Position numbers and translations under genes: made by a program. 64,000 nucleotides of DNA, from NCBI GenBank assembly GCA_003056425.1, contig PYVY01000009.1, positions 1-64,000 on the forward strand, given 5' to 3'. How positions within the stretch are numbered: position 1 is the stretch's first letter; every line of letters begins with the position of its first letter. The notes under the pieces are model-generated. The model was not told where the DNA came from and searched no databases. It saw only the letters and a list, made by a program, of their open reading frames with translations. Source of the stretch: Alteromonas indica (GTDB lineage: Bacteria > Pseudomonadota > Gammaproteobacteria > Enterobacterales > Alteromonadaceae). Shown here in pieces: positions 39,380 to 49,386 of the stretch.

Positions 39380-40309
39380 TCACCTTCTGGCCCCTTGTAA
39401 ACCACCGGTATGCACCAAAACGATTCGACTGCCAGGAGTAAAATCGCCTGCTGCCAGTTTTTTTCTGATACCCATAAATAACTTACCCGAGTAGACCGGC
39501 TCTACGGCAAGGGCATACTGGCACTGCAGGTCGCTACAAAATTGAGTTAGCTCGGGGCTGGTTTTTGCATAGCCTTGACCGCAGTGGGCGTGATCTATAT
39601 GCCAATTTGCGGGTGCGTGCGGGCTCAGGTTTTCTACCAGGGTTTCCAGATATTCCTGGCCTTTGAGCACTGCAATACCTAACGCCTGTTCGCGGCCTTG
39701 CAATGCAGCCGCAATACCGGCTAGGGTGGCGCCGCTAGCCACCGGGCAGGCAATATGATCAAACGTCGCCAGACCCCCGCGAATTTCCTCAACCAATTGG
39801 CCCATTCCCGTGAGGGCTTCTTGGGCACTGCCGCCTTCCGGTATCACCAGGGCCTCAGGGTAACGCTGTTGCAGCGCCGCCAGATATGGTGCTTCGCTGC
39901 GTTGCCGGTAGTCGGTCTTATTAACATACGATAAGTCGGTGCCCCATTGCATCAGGTCGCGCAACATCGGGGTGGGGTTATGCTGATAATGCCCCCGTAC
40001 TATCGCCGTAAACCGAATATCGGCAGTATGACAAAGAAAGCCCAAGGCATGGAGATGGTTAGAGAACCCACCACCAAAACTGATAATATGGGCGGGCAAA
40101 GCGCCCGTCCGGTCTGCATAACTGCCCAGTACAGCGGACAGTTTGCGCCATTTATTACCCGACACAATAGGGTGGATTAAATCATCGCGTTTAATCCATA
40201 GCTCTACCTGCTCTGCGCCGGCCCAGTCAGGCTGAAAACGCTGTAATGGGCTGGGCAAACAAGTCTCGCCGAAGGAAAACACAGAAGAACAAAGAGGTTG
40301 GTTTGGCAT
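39380..40309 (-). CDS. PLP-dependent D-cysteine desulfhydrase / ACC deaminase-like enzyme
   Basis: This 309-aa fold-type II PLP enzyme has VELWIKRDDLIHPIVSGNKW, with the PLP Lys in GNKWRKL, then FGGGFSNHLHALG for substrate contact and VASGATLAGIAA for phosphate. The C-terminal VEPVYSGKLFMGIRKKL is also typical. Members break D-cysteine or aminocyclopropane carboxylate; which substrate is used here cannot be told. Length fits the shorter proteobacterial members. Confidence 0.82.
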   Translation of the reverse strand: MPNQPLCSSVFSFGETCLPSPLQRFQPDWAGAEQVELWIKRDDLIHPIVSGNKWRKLSAVLGSYADRTGALPAHIISFGGGFSNHLHALGFLCHTADIRFTAIVRGHYQHNPTPMLRDLMQWGTDLSYVNKTDYRQRSEAPYLAALQQRYPEALVIPEGGSAQEALTGMGQLVEEIRGGLATFDHIACPVASGATLAGIAAALQGREQALGIAVLKGQEYLETLVENLSPHAPANWHIDHAHCGQGYAKTSPELTQFCSDLQCQYALAVEPVYSGKLFMGIRKKLAAGDFTPGSRIVLVHTGGLQGARR

Positions 40310-40402
40310 ACCGGATAAACCGCCAGGTTTACAAATTTGTAATCCATGATCATAAGGCCAGTTACCAAGGTATTCAAAGAAAACCGAAAATAAGGAAAGG
40401 TT

Positions 40403-40921
40403 ATGCGCTGGAGCCTGCTGTTATGCAGTTTAGTCAGTTTTTATAATGTTGCGGCGGTACCTGACCCCGTCGCCGATGCATTGAATGCGCCTGCGCAGAT
40501 CGGGGAGGCTCGTTTCACCTATTATTTGTGGGACGTGTACGACGCCACTTTATACAGCCCTCAAGGTCAGTGGAAGAACCAACCGCCCTATGCATTGAAT
40601 TTAACTTATTTACGGGATTTAAAAGGCGAGAAAATAGCGCAACGCAGCATCGACGAAATTAAGAAGCAAGGTTTTGACGATGCAGAGAAGTTAGCAATAT
40701 GGCGCCAGAAAATGACGCAAATATTTCCAGATGTGCATGAAGACGACGAACTGCTGGGTATTGCAGTTTCGGCGCAAACTACTCGGTTCTACCATAATGG
40801 TAATTTAATTGGCACTGTAGATGATAGCGAGTTTACGCGGTGGTTTTTTGCTATTTGGTTGAGTGAAAACACGTCAGAACCGGAATTTCGTCAAAAGCTT
40901 CTTAGTGGGGTAGAGCAATGA
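40403..40921 (+). CDS. exported chalcone-isomerase-like protein
   Basis: This 172-aa protein has a signal peptide (MRWSLLLCSLVSFYNVAAVP) and a bacterial chalcone isomerase-like domain (Chalcone_3). IGEARFTYYLWDVYDATLYS, NLTYLRDLKGEKIAQRSIDE and SEFTRWFFAIWL match that pattern. The flavonoid reaction is unlikely; a periplasmic lipid or fatty-acid role is possible for this fold. It overlaps the next gene by an ATGA, so the two proteins are made together. The start has AAGG upstream. Confidence 0.8.
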   Translation: MRWSLLLCSLVSFYNVAAVPDPVADALNAPAQIGEARFTYYLWDVYDATLYSPQGQWKNQPPYALNLTYLRDLKGEKIAQRSIDEIKKQGFDDAEKLAIWRQKMTQIFPDVHEDDELLGIAVSAQTTRFYHNGNLIGTVDDSEFTRWFFAIWLSENTSEPEFRQKLLSGVEQ

Positions 40922-41457
40922 AAACAAAAGTGATTATGGCCAGTGCATTGATGGGAGCGTTATTAATAGGCGGGTGCGCCAGCGGGCCGGAGGGTAAAAC
41001 ATACCAACAGGTTCAGCCGGCGCTAGATCTTGAAACATTTTTCACCGGTGAAGTAAAAGCGTGGGGGATAGCGCAAAACCGGGGCGGTGAAGTAGTGCAG
41101 CGGTTCAAGGTGGATATAAATGGCGCGATGGAAGACGGTACGCTGGTGATGCGTGAAACCTTTGAGTACGGGGTAGGCGAAGGCCCACTGCAGCGAACCT
41201 GGAAAATCACGCCTCAGGGCGGTAACAACTATGTGGGGCGAGCCGGTGATATTGATGGGCCTGCGCAAGGTATCAGCTATGGCAATGCATTTAACTTCAC
41301 CTACGAGATGGATTTACCGGTAGATGACACCACGTACCATGTAAGTTTTGATGATTGGTTCTTTGCCTTTGATGATACAACCCTGATGAACCGTTCTTAT
41401 ATTAAGAAGTTCGGTATTGTGGTGGCTGAAGTCACCATCTTTATGCAAAAACAATAA
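40918..41457 (+). CDS. DUF3833 lipoprotein
   Basis: This 179-aa protein is a predicted lipoprotein with the lipobox IGGCAS at residues 17-22. Its mature part fits DUF3833: LETFFTGEVKAWGIAQNRGG at the start and YHVSFDDWFFAFDDTTLMNR near the end. Proteins of this family often sit beside a chalcone-isomerase-like protein, as here. The ATGA overlap with that gene suggests a joint envelope function of unknown nature. Confidence 0.83.
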   Translation: MKTKVIMASALMGALLIGGCASGPEGKTYQQVQPALDLETFFTGEVKAWGIAQNRGGEVVQRFKVDINGAMEDGTLVMRETFEYGVGEGPLQRTWKITPQGGNNYVGRAGDIDGPAQGISYGNAFNFTYEMDLPVDDTTYHVSFDDWFFAFDDTTLMNRSYIKKFGIVVAEVTIFMQKQ

Positions 41458-41843
41458 GCCATCACGGGTGTGTTGGCTCTATGTCGCATATCCGGCAATA
41501 TGCCCACTTTGCCAAGCGTCATAGCAATAACAGGTTACGGCGGAACGCGCGACTAGCGCGCGTGTAGGCATTGGTTACTGCCGCTTCATTATCGTTTTAG
41601 AACGTACTGGCCCGGCTAATTTGGCTAGGCAGGTGCCACAGGAGTCTTTGCTAGTTGCGACCAGATCTACGTGCAGCTAGGGGAACGAAGCTGTGGGCAA
41701 TGTAAGGCGCCGCGTTAGCTTGCTTACGATTAACTTACTGGAGATTCCCGAGCTGAAGATTAACGTGTGTGAGAGGTAACTGAGCAAGTCGCGTCGCCCT
41801 TGGTAATTCACTTTTCATTTAGCGACTAGTAGTGAATCAGTAA
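41458..41843. other. 386-bp gap without genes
   Basis: No coding frame is supported. A perfect 7-bp inverted repeat (ACGCGCG, loop ACTAG, CGCGCGT) is at 41545-41563 but has no T-run, so it is not a standard terminator. The two flanking genes converge here. Confidence 0.5.
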
Positions 41844-43235
41844 TTACCCGCTGGGCAAAGGTAGCGCGGGTGATGCAAAGGATACCGTCACCCCAAAACC
41901 ACTGCCGGTGAGTAACGGATCGGGCGTATAATAAATGCTGGCATCATGTAAGTCAGCCACTGCTTTTACCATTGATAAACCTAAGCCATTTCCTGCTGTC
42001 GTGCGGCTTTGTTGGGCACGATAAAAGCGCCGGGCAAGCTGGGCGTAATGCTTATCCTCGAGCCCTACACCGCTATCATTGATACTGACGTAAAAGCCTT
42101 GCGACGTTACCCCAAGGTGCACTTCTACCCTGGCCCCATCACCAGCGTACTTCACCGTATTGTCAAGCAGGTTAGCTACCATTTGAAACAGTAAATTGGG
42201 GTCGCCGTGTAAGTGTACCGGCGTAATGTGGGTAACCAGTTGCATGGAGTGCTCTTCCAGATAGGGTTCGTACAGGTCTACTACATCGGTTACCACATCG
42301 GCCAGATTCACATCGGTAAATCCCTGACGCTGGCGTTTACTTTCTATATCCGCAATACGTAATAAACCGCTGAACATACCGAGCAGGTTGTCTGCCTCAG
42401 CTTGCGCCTGGCCCTTTATATCGCCATCTGGAAGTCGGTCAAGCCGTGAACGAAGCCGGCTTAGCGGGGTGCGCAAGTCGTGGGCGATATTATCGGTTAC
42501 AGATTTAATATTTTCTACCGAGTGCTCTATTTTATCCAGCATACGGTTAAGTACCACGGCTAATTTACTCAGGTCATCCCAATTGCTATCGATATCCAGA
42601 CGCTCCTTTAGATTTCCCGTCTGCATTATCGAGTCCGCTGTTTGCGACATACGGTTAATCCGGTTTACCACATAGATCGCCACCCCGAAGCTCAACCCCG
42701 AGATACAACCTAATATTGCCACAAATACCCAGCTAAAAGACTGGCCTATCCATTGTGCGGTGTATAAGTCTTCGATGTCTCGGGCAATGAATAAACGGCT
42801 GCCATCACTAAAGGTGACATCTTTAAATAATACGGCTCTCGGCGCCGTATCCCGGGTAGCCCCAGCCAACATTTCTGCACTAAAAACCAGCTGAAAAAAG
42901 TCGGTATTCTGCGGTACGGCAATACCATCAAGTGAGCTAAGATTACCCGCCAAAAACTCGCCATTGGCACTTTGCAGGCTAACCAGAGTGGCTGTGGCCG
43001 AGAAAGGGTTTTTATTGATTGCGTCTATCAGACCTTGGCGGCCATTGTTCTGATACCAGGCCTGATAACCCCAAACCTGGGCATCGACAGCTGCGCGCGC
43101 TTCACGTAGCAAGGTTTCTTCATTCGATAGCGACCACACATAAACAACAAAAGCCATGGCAGCACTGGAAAGTAATGTCAGTAGCGCACCTACCCGAAAA
43201 CTGGAGCTTCGGGTAAATGTGCGAATGGCGATCAC
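41844..43235 (-). CDS. two-component sensor histidine kinase
   Basis: This 463-aa sensor has two membrane helices (about residues 17-36 and 167-190) around a 130-residue periplasmic domain, then a HAMP linker. The phospho-acceptor is His252 in NIAHDLRTPLSRL, and the ATPase part has DNTVKYAGDG, NDSGVGL and GNGLGLSMV. It starts at a GTG within a GTGA overlap with the regulator gene, so the two are translationally coupled. The stimulus is unknown. It resembles OmpR-class partners such as PhoQ/QseC-type sensors in layout only. Confidence 0.9.
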   Translation of the reverse strand: MIAIRTFTRSSSFRVGALLTLLSSAAMAFVVYVWSLSNEETLLREARAAVDAQVWGYQAWYQNNGRQGLIDAINKNPFSATATLVSLQSANGEFLAGNLSSLDGIAVPQNTDFFQLVFSAEMLAGATRDTAPRAVLFKDVTFSDGSRLFIARDIEDLYTAQWIGQSFSWVFVAILGCISGLSFGVAIYVVNRINRMSQTADSIMQTGNLKERLDIDSNWDDLSKLAVVLNRMLDKIEHSVENIKSVTDNIAHDLRTPLSRLRSRLDRLPDGDIKGQAQAEADNLLGMFSGLLRIADIESKRQRQGFTDVNLADVVTDVVDLYEPYLEEHSMQLVTHITPVHLHGDPNLLFQMVANLLDNTVKYAGDGARVEVHLGVTSQGFYVSINDSGVGLEDKHYAQLARRFYRAQQSRTTAGNGLGLSMVKAVADLHDASIYYTPDPLLTGSGFGVTVSFASPALPLPSG

Positions 43236-43906
43236 GCCAGATTTTCCGCTATGCGGTACCCTGTTCCCCGAACGGTTTCAATTAACGGTACATTAAACGT
43301 TTTATCTACTTTTTGCCGTAAGCGGCTAATATGTACGTCTATTACATTGGTTTGCGGGTCAAAGTGATAATTCCATACATGTTCAAGTAACATGCTGCGG
43401 GTAACAACCTTACCGCGGTTACGCATCAGGCATTCAAGTAACTGAAATTCCTTGGCCTGCAATTCAATTTCAGTATCACCACGGGTGACCTTACGGTTCA
43501 GTAGATCTAAGGTCAGGTCGCCTACTTTGAGGGCGGTAGTGGTATCCTGTACCCGGCCGGCTAGTCCTTCTATTCTGGCGAGCAACTCTTCAACGGCAAA
43601 GGGCTTGGTCAGATAGTCATTAGCGCCCGAGCGCAATCCCTGCACCTTGTCTTCTACCTGGCTTTTGGCGCTGAGTAACAATACCGGTGTTTGGTTTTCT
43701 TCTTCACGCAAGGTTTTTAAAACGGCTATACCGTCGGCCCCGGGAAGCATAATATCCAGTACTATAATATCAAATTGCCCGGACCGCGCAGTGTCTAAGC
43801 CGGTTGCGCCATCGGTTACCATAGTGCATTCATGGCCGGCTTCTGTGAGGCTATTGTGAACGTGTTCAGCTACCGTTTTGTCATCTTCTATTATCAACGC
43901 TTTCAT
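43232..43906 (-). CDS. OmpR-family response regulator
   Basis: This 224-aa regulator starts MKALIIEDDKTVAEH at the ATG at 43906; a reading to 43999 adds non-family residues. Asp51 in VLDIMLPGADG is the phosphate acceptor and Lys in YLTKPFAVEELLARI is conserved. The C-terminal winged helix has LTLDLLNRKVTRGDTEIEL and the recognition region NVIDVHISRLRQKVD. It is the first gene of the pair with the kinase. Targets are unknown. Confidence 0.92.
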   Translation of the reverse strand: MKALIIEDDKTVAEHVHNSLTEAGHECTMVTDGATGLDTARSGQFDIIVLDIMLPGADGIAVLKTLREEENQTPVLLLSAKSQVEDKVQGLRSGANDYLTKPFAVEELLARIEGLAGRVQDTTTALKVGDLTLDLLNRKVTRGDTEIELQAKEFQLLECLMRNRGKVVTRSMLLEHVWNYHFDPQTNVIDVHISRLRQKVDKTFNVPLIETVRGTGYRIAENLA

Positions 43907-44041
43907 GATTAGTAAATCTTCCCGTGGGCCAACATTCCGTTTGGGTACTTCGTCATATGTACTACATGTTAAAGCGTGTAAACCGATCACTTTATGCACA
44001 CTAATTACAGGGGGCAGGGCCTGGCTTATTGGGTGCTATAG

Positions 44042-45754
44042 CTACTCTCGGCTAAAGCGCATTTTAGCGTTGTAAGGGGTGAAGTTCTGTACTTCTCCGC
44101 GCTGGGCAATCAATTGTACTTCGCGCCAGTAGGTGGGTGTCATCAAATCGCCGTGTAGCGATTTAAGCAATGCCTTCAGATGTTTTTTGCCTACAATAAA
44201 ATGTTCAAACTGCTCGGGGAAAACATCATTTGGGGCCACTGACAGAGTGTCGATAGCGTAGGGGTCGTCTGATTTTGGCAGGGCGCGAAAGTGCCTGTCT
44301 TTCATCAGGCATATCTCATCATAATCATAAAAAATAACCCGGCCCTGGCGGGTCACGCCAAAGTTCTTATGCAGCATGTCACCAGGAAAAATATTCGCCA
44401 GAGCAATTTGTTTAATACACAAGCCGAGTTCATCAATCGCCTTGTGTATTTTATCCGGATCGGTTTCCTGCTCCAGATACAGATTGAGCGGTGTCATTTT
44501 CCGCTCAATATACAAGTGTTTGATGACCAGTTCATTCTCAGTAAGTTCGATACTGGAGGCGCAGGTTTGCTGAAGCTCTTCCACCAGTTGCGGCGACATT
44601 CTATCAAGCGGAAATCTGAAGTTAACGTATTCGTGGGTATCTGCCATTCGTCCTACCCGGTCGGACATTTTCACCAGTCGATAGCAATCTTTCACGTGTT
44701 GGCGGGTAATTTTTTTGCTTTCAGCAAATTCATCTTTGATGATTTTGAATACTACGCCGTACGACGGCAGATGAAATACCATCATAACTAAACCGCGAAT
44801 TCCCGGCGCGGCTTCAAAAGTATCGTCAGATCGTTCTAAATGGCGCAGAAAATTACGGTAGAAAACCGTTTTACCGTGTTTGAAGTGACCTAGCGCCATA
44901 TACAGTTCAAAATGCTTTTTATTTGGAAGTAACTCTTGTAAGAAAGCGGTGACCTCGGCAGGGTGAAGGGTATCGGCCATAAAATAAGCGCGGGCAAAAC
45001 CAAAAATTACGCTTAAGTCCTTCCTGTCGGTCAGCAAAGCATCGACAAATATTGCCTGCTGCTGATTGGTTTGCAGTGCAATAACAAAGGGCAAGGTTTC
45101 GTCGGGCATACAAATACGGCCCACCACATAGGCCGCCTTTGAACGGTAGAAAACGGGCTTTAACATCTCCACCGCAGTAACATTGGCTAACTGCTGGGTA
45201 GAAAGCCGCTTGCGCAGGGCGGTTTCCAGGTTAGCTAAATCCCGCGTAAAATTTTCAAATGGCACATTAAACCGGTATACCTTGAAGAGCGCCTCGTACA
45301 TTTGTTTTACCGTGGTCGCCGGGTCAAAGCTGTTAATGACCTTGTGCCGATCCTGACCCGGTAAAAAGCAACGGCTGGGAAGTACAAACATCAGGGTGTC
45401 GTCAATCTTGCGGTGGCGGAATATCCGCCCGATAACCGAGTTATAAAATGTTTCGGCCAGCTCAAACTGGGGATGACCTTCTAACAAGCGGGCATAGGCC
45501 GCTTTCATAGCTTGCCAGAATGCATCATTTTGTTGCTGCACAGCCACATCGTGGTAAATATCCGCTACGGCATCGGCCAGGCTGGTTTCGTAAATAGTAA
45601 TGCGCTCTTTTACCGCGCTTTGGGTTTGTTGCCACTGGCCTTTTTCAAAACGCTCCTGCGCGCCGCGGGTAATCCGGGAAAACCAGCGAAAGCTCTGATC
45701 AAAATGCTGAATAATCCGATAGGCAATACGCCCGGCCAGGTCTTGTTCGCTCAC
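44042..45754 (-). CDS. aceK: isocitrate dehydrogenase kinase/phosphatase
   Basis: AceK phosphorylates or dephosphorylates isocitrate dehydrogenase, deciding between the TCA cycle and the glyoxylate bypass. The N-terminus IAYRIIQHFDQSFRWFSRIT and the central PGIRGLVMMVFHLPSYGVVFK match AceK, as do NFGVTRQGRVIFYDYDE and PEQFEHFIV near the end. It starts at a GTG with AAGGA 7 bases upstream. Length of 570 aa is normal. Unlike in E. coli, aceB and aceA are not adjacent. Confidence 0.95.
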   Translation of the reverse strand: MSEQDLAGRIAYRIIQHFDQSFRWFSRITRGAQERFEKGQWQQTQSAVKERITIYETSLADAVADIYHDVAVQQQNDAFWQAMKAAYARLLEGHPQFELAETFYNSVIGRIFRHRKIDDTLMFVLPSRCFLPGQDRHKVINSFDPATTVKQMYEALFKVYRFNVPFENFTRDLANLETALRKRLSTQQLANVTAVEMLKPVFYRSKAAYVVGRICMPDETLPFVIALQTNQQQAIFVDALLTDRKDLSVIFGFARAYFMADTLHPAEVTAFLQELLPNKKHFELYMALGHFKHGKTVFYRNFLRHLERSDDTFEAAPGIRGLVMMVFHLPSYGVVFKIIKDEFAESKKITRQHVKDCYRLVKMSDRVGRMADTHEYVNFRFPLDRMSPQLVEELQQTCASSIELTENELVIKHLYIERKMTPLNLYLEQETDPDKIHKAIDELGLCIKQIALANIFPGDMLHKNFGVTRQGRVIFYDYDEICLMKDRHFRALPKSDDPYAIDTLSVAPNDVFPEQFEHFIVGKKHLKALLKSLHGDLMTPTYWREVQLIAQRGEVQNFTPYNAKMRFSRE

Positions 45755-46183
45755 GTTGATTCCTTCTTATACCAGTAATAGTAGGGCGATAGCAGATAGC
45801 CCTTAGATGTATAATCCCGCCCATTCAGGCTTTCCATCGTGATTTAATACACCCAGCGCACTTGTCTGGTTATCCGCTTTATACTTCACTGTAGCGCGCT
45901 GCCATGCTGTTGCCTAGTGTAACGGGCTATCGCAGCCAGCATCCAATGGCGACGTAATCATTTACCCTGCGCATAGCAAACAAGCCTATAGCGTAAGCGC
46001 GGGTTGTCTGGGGGCGATAAAGCCGCCTGGCGCTAAGGGTAAAGCAAGGGCGAAGTATGTGAGGACTTGAGAGTACCTATGCGGTATGCCAGCGCAATAA
46101 GGCCATAGTAACCACAGCGTAATGCAGGCGAGAGCGGGTGCGAGAAAGGGCAGTGCAGGAGAGTGCCTGCACTGCTTCTTCGC
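45755..46183. other. 429-bp gap upstream of aceK
   Basis: This stretch should hold the aceK promoter on its left side. I see no coding frame, terminator or repeat that I can support. Confidence 0.45.
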
Positions 46184-46858
46184 CTAATGGGTGGGCATTA
46201 AATAAATCTCGCGTACGCTATTGCGCTGATTCGCGTTAATCGCAAAAACCACGGCATCGGCAACATCCTGCGGCTGCAGTTTGTCAGCTTTGTCTTCTTC
46301 AAAGAAAGGTGTATTTACCACACCAGGACATATGGTGGTGCAGCGGCCACCCCACTGTTTCATTTCTTCGGCCAGATTCTGGCCAAAACCGTAGGCAAAC
46401 CATTTTGATGCCCCGTAAATAGACCCTTCAATAGGACGACGACCTGCCGCAGAGCTGGTCAGAATAAAATGCCCCTCGGTGCTGCGTAAATGGGGCAGGG
46501 TAAGCTGTGCAGTCCATAAAAGTGCTTTAATATTAATGTCAATTAACTGGTCCCACTCTTGTGGGTCGCCGTTTTCCGTACCCGCTTGCGATACTCCCTT
46601 ACCGGCATTGGCAAATACCGCATCAATGTGGCCATAGTGTTCCAGTGTTTGTTTAACCACTTGTTGCTGTTCAGTATAGCTGGTGGCATCTGCCACAAAT
46701 GCCACAGCATTATCGCTACCCAGCTCGTCTACTAACTTTGTAAGTTTATCGTCGCTGCGGGCGGTCAGGGCTACTTTATGCCCGGCTTTTACCAGCGCCT
46801 GAGCGGTGGCTTTGCCGATGCCGCTGGAGGCACCGGTGATCAGTACAGTTTTGCTCAT
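46184..46858 (-). CDS. short-chain dehydrogenase (classical SDR)
   Basis: This 224-aa oxidoreductase has the cofactor motif TGASSGIGKATAQAL (residues 7-21), NAG at about 88-90, the catalytic Ser in LTSSAAGRRP, and the YGASK active site. The N-terminal basic residues suggest NADP(H). The substrate is not known. It is about 30 bp downstream of another SDR gene in the same direction, so the two may be one stress-related unit. Confidence 0.88.
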   Translation of the reverse strand: MSKTVLITGASSGIGKATAQALVKAGHKVALTARSDDKLTKLVDELGSDNAVAFVADATSYTEQQQVVKQTLEHYGHIDAVFANAGKGVSQAGTENGDPQEWDQLIDINIKALLWTAQLTLPHLRSTEGHFILTSSAAGRRPIEGSIYGASKWFAYGFGQNLAEEMKQWGGRCTTICPGVVNTPFFEEDKADKLQPQDVADAVVFAINANQRNSVREIYLMPTH

Positions 46859-46887
46859 TATAGGTTACCTTATAATTATGTTAAAAA

Positions 46888-47763
46888 TTAGCCTGCGCGG
46901 GTGTCACCGCCTAATAGAGTGATCACCTGTCCGGTGAGATAGCCAGAATCCGCATTTGAGGCCAGATAAACATACGTTGGGGCGATTTCCTCTGGCTGGG
47001 CAGGGCGGCCATAAGGCGTTTTACTGCCGAACTGTTTGGTACTTTCGCGGCTGCGTTCTGCCGGATTTAAAGGCGTCCACACCGGCCCTGGGGCCACGCA
47101 ATTAACCCGAATGCCACGCTCTACCATGTCTTGGGCGAGCGTTTTGGTAAACGCATGAATCGCGCCTTTAGTTGACGAGTAATCCAATAAACCTGATGAG
47201 CCTTCAAGGCCGGTAATCGAGCCGGTATTAATTATTGTGGCCCCCTCTTTTAAATGGCTCAGGCTGGCTTTAACCATTCTGAAATAACCATAAATATTGG
47301 TTTGAAACGTTTTATCCCACTGCTCAAAAGTTAGTGACTCAATGTCGCTGACGTGGTTCTGAAAGGCAGCGTTGTTAACCAGAATATCCAGTTGACCAAA
47401 CTTATTAAGGGTTTCCTGCACAACATTTTCACAACTTTCCGCGCGGGTTACATCGCACGATAGCATTTGTGCCTGGCCGCCTAATTGTTCGATATATTCA
47501 ACCGTCTCGCGGGCATCCTGCTCTTCTTCGGGTAAGTAGGTAATTGTAATTTTTGCGCCTTCGCGAGCAAAGAGTACAGCCACCGAGCGGCCTATTCCGG
47601 AATCGCCACCGGTTATCAGCGCAACTTTATTTTCAAGTTTACCGGCCGCTTTGTAATGCTCACCAGCAAAGACCGGGCGCGGGTCCATGCTGTGTTCCTG
47701 TCCTGGTAGCTCGCCGGTTTGTTGGGGTGAAAACGGCGGGGTTGGGTAGTTATTATCAGCCAT
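46888..47763 (-). CDS. SDR oxidoreductase, general-stress type
   Basis: This 291-aa SDR belongs to the group that includes the Bacillus general stress proteins and E. coli YghA. A proline-rich leader (NNYPTPPFSPQQTGELPGQE) precedes TGGDSGIGRSVAVLFAREGA, NNAAFQ, NTGSITGLEGSSGLLDYSST with the Ser and Tyr of the active site, and a C-terminal GQVITLLGGDTRAG. The start is the ATG at 47763 with AGAGGA upstream. Family members are often linked to osmotic or solvent stress; the substrate is unknown. Confidence 0.88.
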   Translation of the reverse strand: MADNNYPTPPFSPQQTGELPGQEHSMDPRPVFAGEHYKAAGKLENKVALITGGDSGIGRSVAVLFAREGAKITITYLPEEEQDARETVEYIEQLGGQAQMLSCDVTRAESCENVVQETLNKFGQLDILVNNAAFQNHVSDIESLTFEQWDKTFQTNIYGYFRMVKASLSHLKEGATIINTGSITGLEGSSGLLDYSSTKGAIHAFTKTLAQDMVERGIRVNCVAPGPVWTPLNPAERSRESTKQFGSKTPYGRPAQPEEIAPTYVYLASNADSGYLTGQVITLLGGDTRAG

Positions 47764-47971
47764 GTGATGAGTCCTCTTAGTTACCATGTGCTTAGCAAAA
47801 TGCATGGGCTATTCCAGCTTTGCCAGAGATGGCAGAGAGAGGACAAAAAATTGCTGATAAGAACGTTTGGCCGGCTAGGTCAGGGGGAAGCCGGGAGGTG
47901 AAAAGCACTCACCGCAACAGAGGGATGTGACGGGCTTAATCAGGCAGTCAGCGCTTGTCCTGCACGGGAGG

Positions 47972-48868
47972 TCAGCTCAGGCTGGCAAGGACGGCGTTTT
48001 TATCCAGGCTATCATTTTCACCAGCGTGTTTTATTGCGTTGACTATAGCTGTATAAAGGGTTGTCTGGCGTTCATGCTGATTGGCCTCAGTGGAGGAAAA
48101 CCGCAATGCTAAATAGTAAAGCACAGACATGTCCATAGCACTAAGCAAGGTAGAAGAGTGGGTTATGTCCAGGGAACATAGCAAATGATAAGCCACTCGC
48201 CGCCGCCAGGCTAACACATATGACTCGAAACTGGCTGCAAACTCCATGGTTGCCACAAATTGTAACGCAGCGCAGGTAGGGCGGTGCGTTAGCAGCAAGT
48301 CGGTGACCACAAACAGAGATAATGGTAGCTGCTCAAAGGCCTCGCCCGCCCAATATTGGTGAGCGTTGATAAGTTGCATGGCCGGAAAATAATTATCGGG
48401 GTGGGGAGGGCTGTACTCATACCAAAACCCACCACATAGGGTAGAGATAAATGCCTCACATTCATCCAGCAATGCGTTGCTGGGTGTAGAATGATCACAG
48501 AGTATAGTGGCCGGATGATGGGTTAGCCAGGCGTGAACAAGGGGAAAGTCTGCCGATAGGGCTTGATACAAGGCGCTCGCCTGTTCTTCTGCGAGTTGGC
48601 GCGGGAATGACTTGTTCAACCATTGGTGCTGGAATGCGCTAAGCGGGAAATGTTGCTGTGCTTGCAACAGCAGCCAGGGGGCTAAAGCTGCATCGGGGGC
48701 ATGACGTGCTACATAGGCCAGCCCGCCATCGGCAGTTGTGGTTAATTCGGTCATGGCATGAGCATGAAGCAATGTGTCAAACATTGGCTCATTTTCAAGC
48801 CGTGTAATGTCGAATTGCCCTTGCTGCCATGCCTTGAAGCTGACCGGCTCAATACACAAACCGCACAT
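47972..48868 (-). CDS. hypothetical protein with an N-terminal CxxC
   Basis: This 298-aa soluble protein starts MCGLCIEPVSFKAWQQGQFD and has AGGGTG a few bases upstream. It is mostly helical, rich in His, Trp and Ala, and has no signal peptide. Further Cys residues lie in ILCDHST, ECEAFISTLCGGF and LLCSLDI. The N-terminal CxxC could bind a metal or be redox-active, but no known domain is recognised. It is alone on its strand and may be lineage-specific. Confidence 0.6.
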   Translation of the reverse strand: MCGLCIEPVSFKAWQQGQFDITRLENEPMFDTLLHAHAMTELTTTADGGLAYVARHAPDAALAPWLLLQAQQHFPLSAFQHQWLNKSFPRQLAEEQASALYQALSADFPLVHAWLTHHPATILCDHSTPSNALLDECEAFISTLCGGFWYEYSPPHPDNYFPAMQLINAHQYWAGEAFEQLPLSLFVVTDLLLTHRPTCAALQFVATMEFAASFESYVLAWRRRVAYHLLCSLDITHSSTLLSAMDMSVLYYLALRFSSTEANQHERQTTLYTAIVNAIKHAGENDSLDKNAVLASLS

Positions 48869-49386
48869 AAGACACCCTGAATTATTTATCGCAAAACAGC
48901 AGTATAAACCATAACGGGCCTATCCTGGAGACAACTTATGCTTCGCTCATGGCCGCTACGCTGATCGGCGTGAACGCACCGCACGTGTATGTTAGATTAT
49001 GACCAACATAGGTTTTGGTGGCGCCGGTAAAATAGCGTAGAGCTCACTATGGAATAGTCGTTAAAAAAGTACAATGTAAAGGTCTGCTACTTAGCCTGGC
49101 TTATACCAAATGAGTAAGATGACAGCACTGGCGGCAATACAAAATAAATTCATCCCGATGACGGGCCGAAATAAAGCTCAACGGGTATGTAAGCATAGGC
49201 AGCCTATATGTTAAGGCATTTCGGGCGGAAGAAAGAAAGGCTTGGTTGGCGACGCGCGAAAACACCGAAACTAATTTAGCGGCTATATGGTAATAGGTTT
49301 TCAATCAGCCCAGTAGTCGGCGCCCAGTGCCGCCCATAGGGTATATCATAACGCGTCGAGCATATCGTTAGCTGGGTGGCGTAGGT
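48869..49386. other. 518-bp gap without supported genes
   Basis: A 67-codon minus-strand frame at 49101-49304 exists but has no ribosome site or recognisable domain. I see no terminator or strong repeat. Confidence 0.45.

Noticed and set aside
41545-41563. Terminator at the ACGCGCG inverted repeat
   Set aside because: The stem is perfect but no T-run follows on either strand.
49101-49304. 67-codon frame in the gap
   Set aside because: No ribosome site, odd composition and no recognisable domain.
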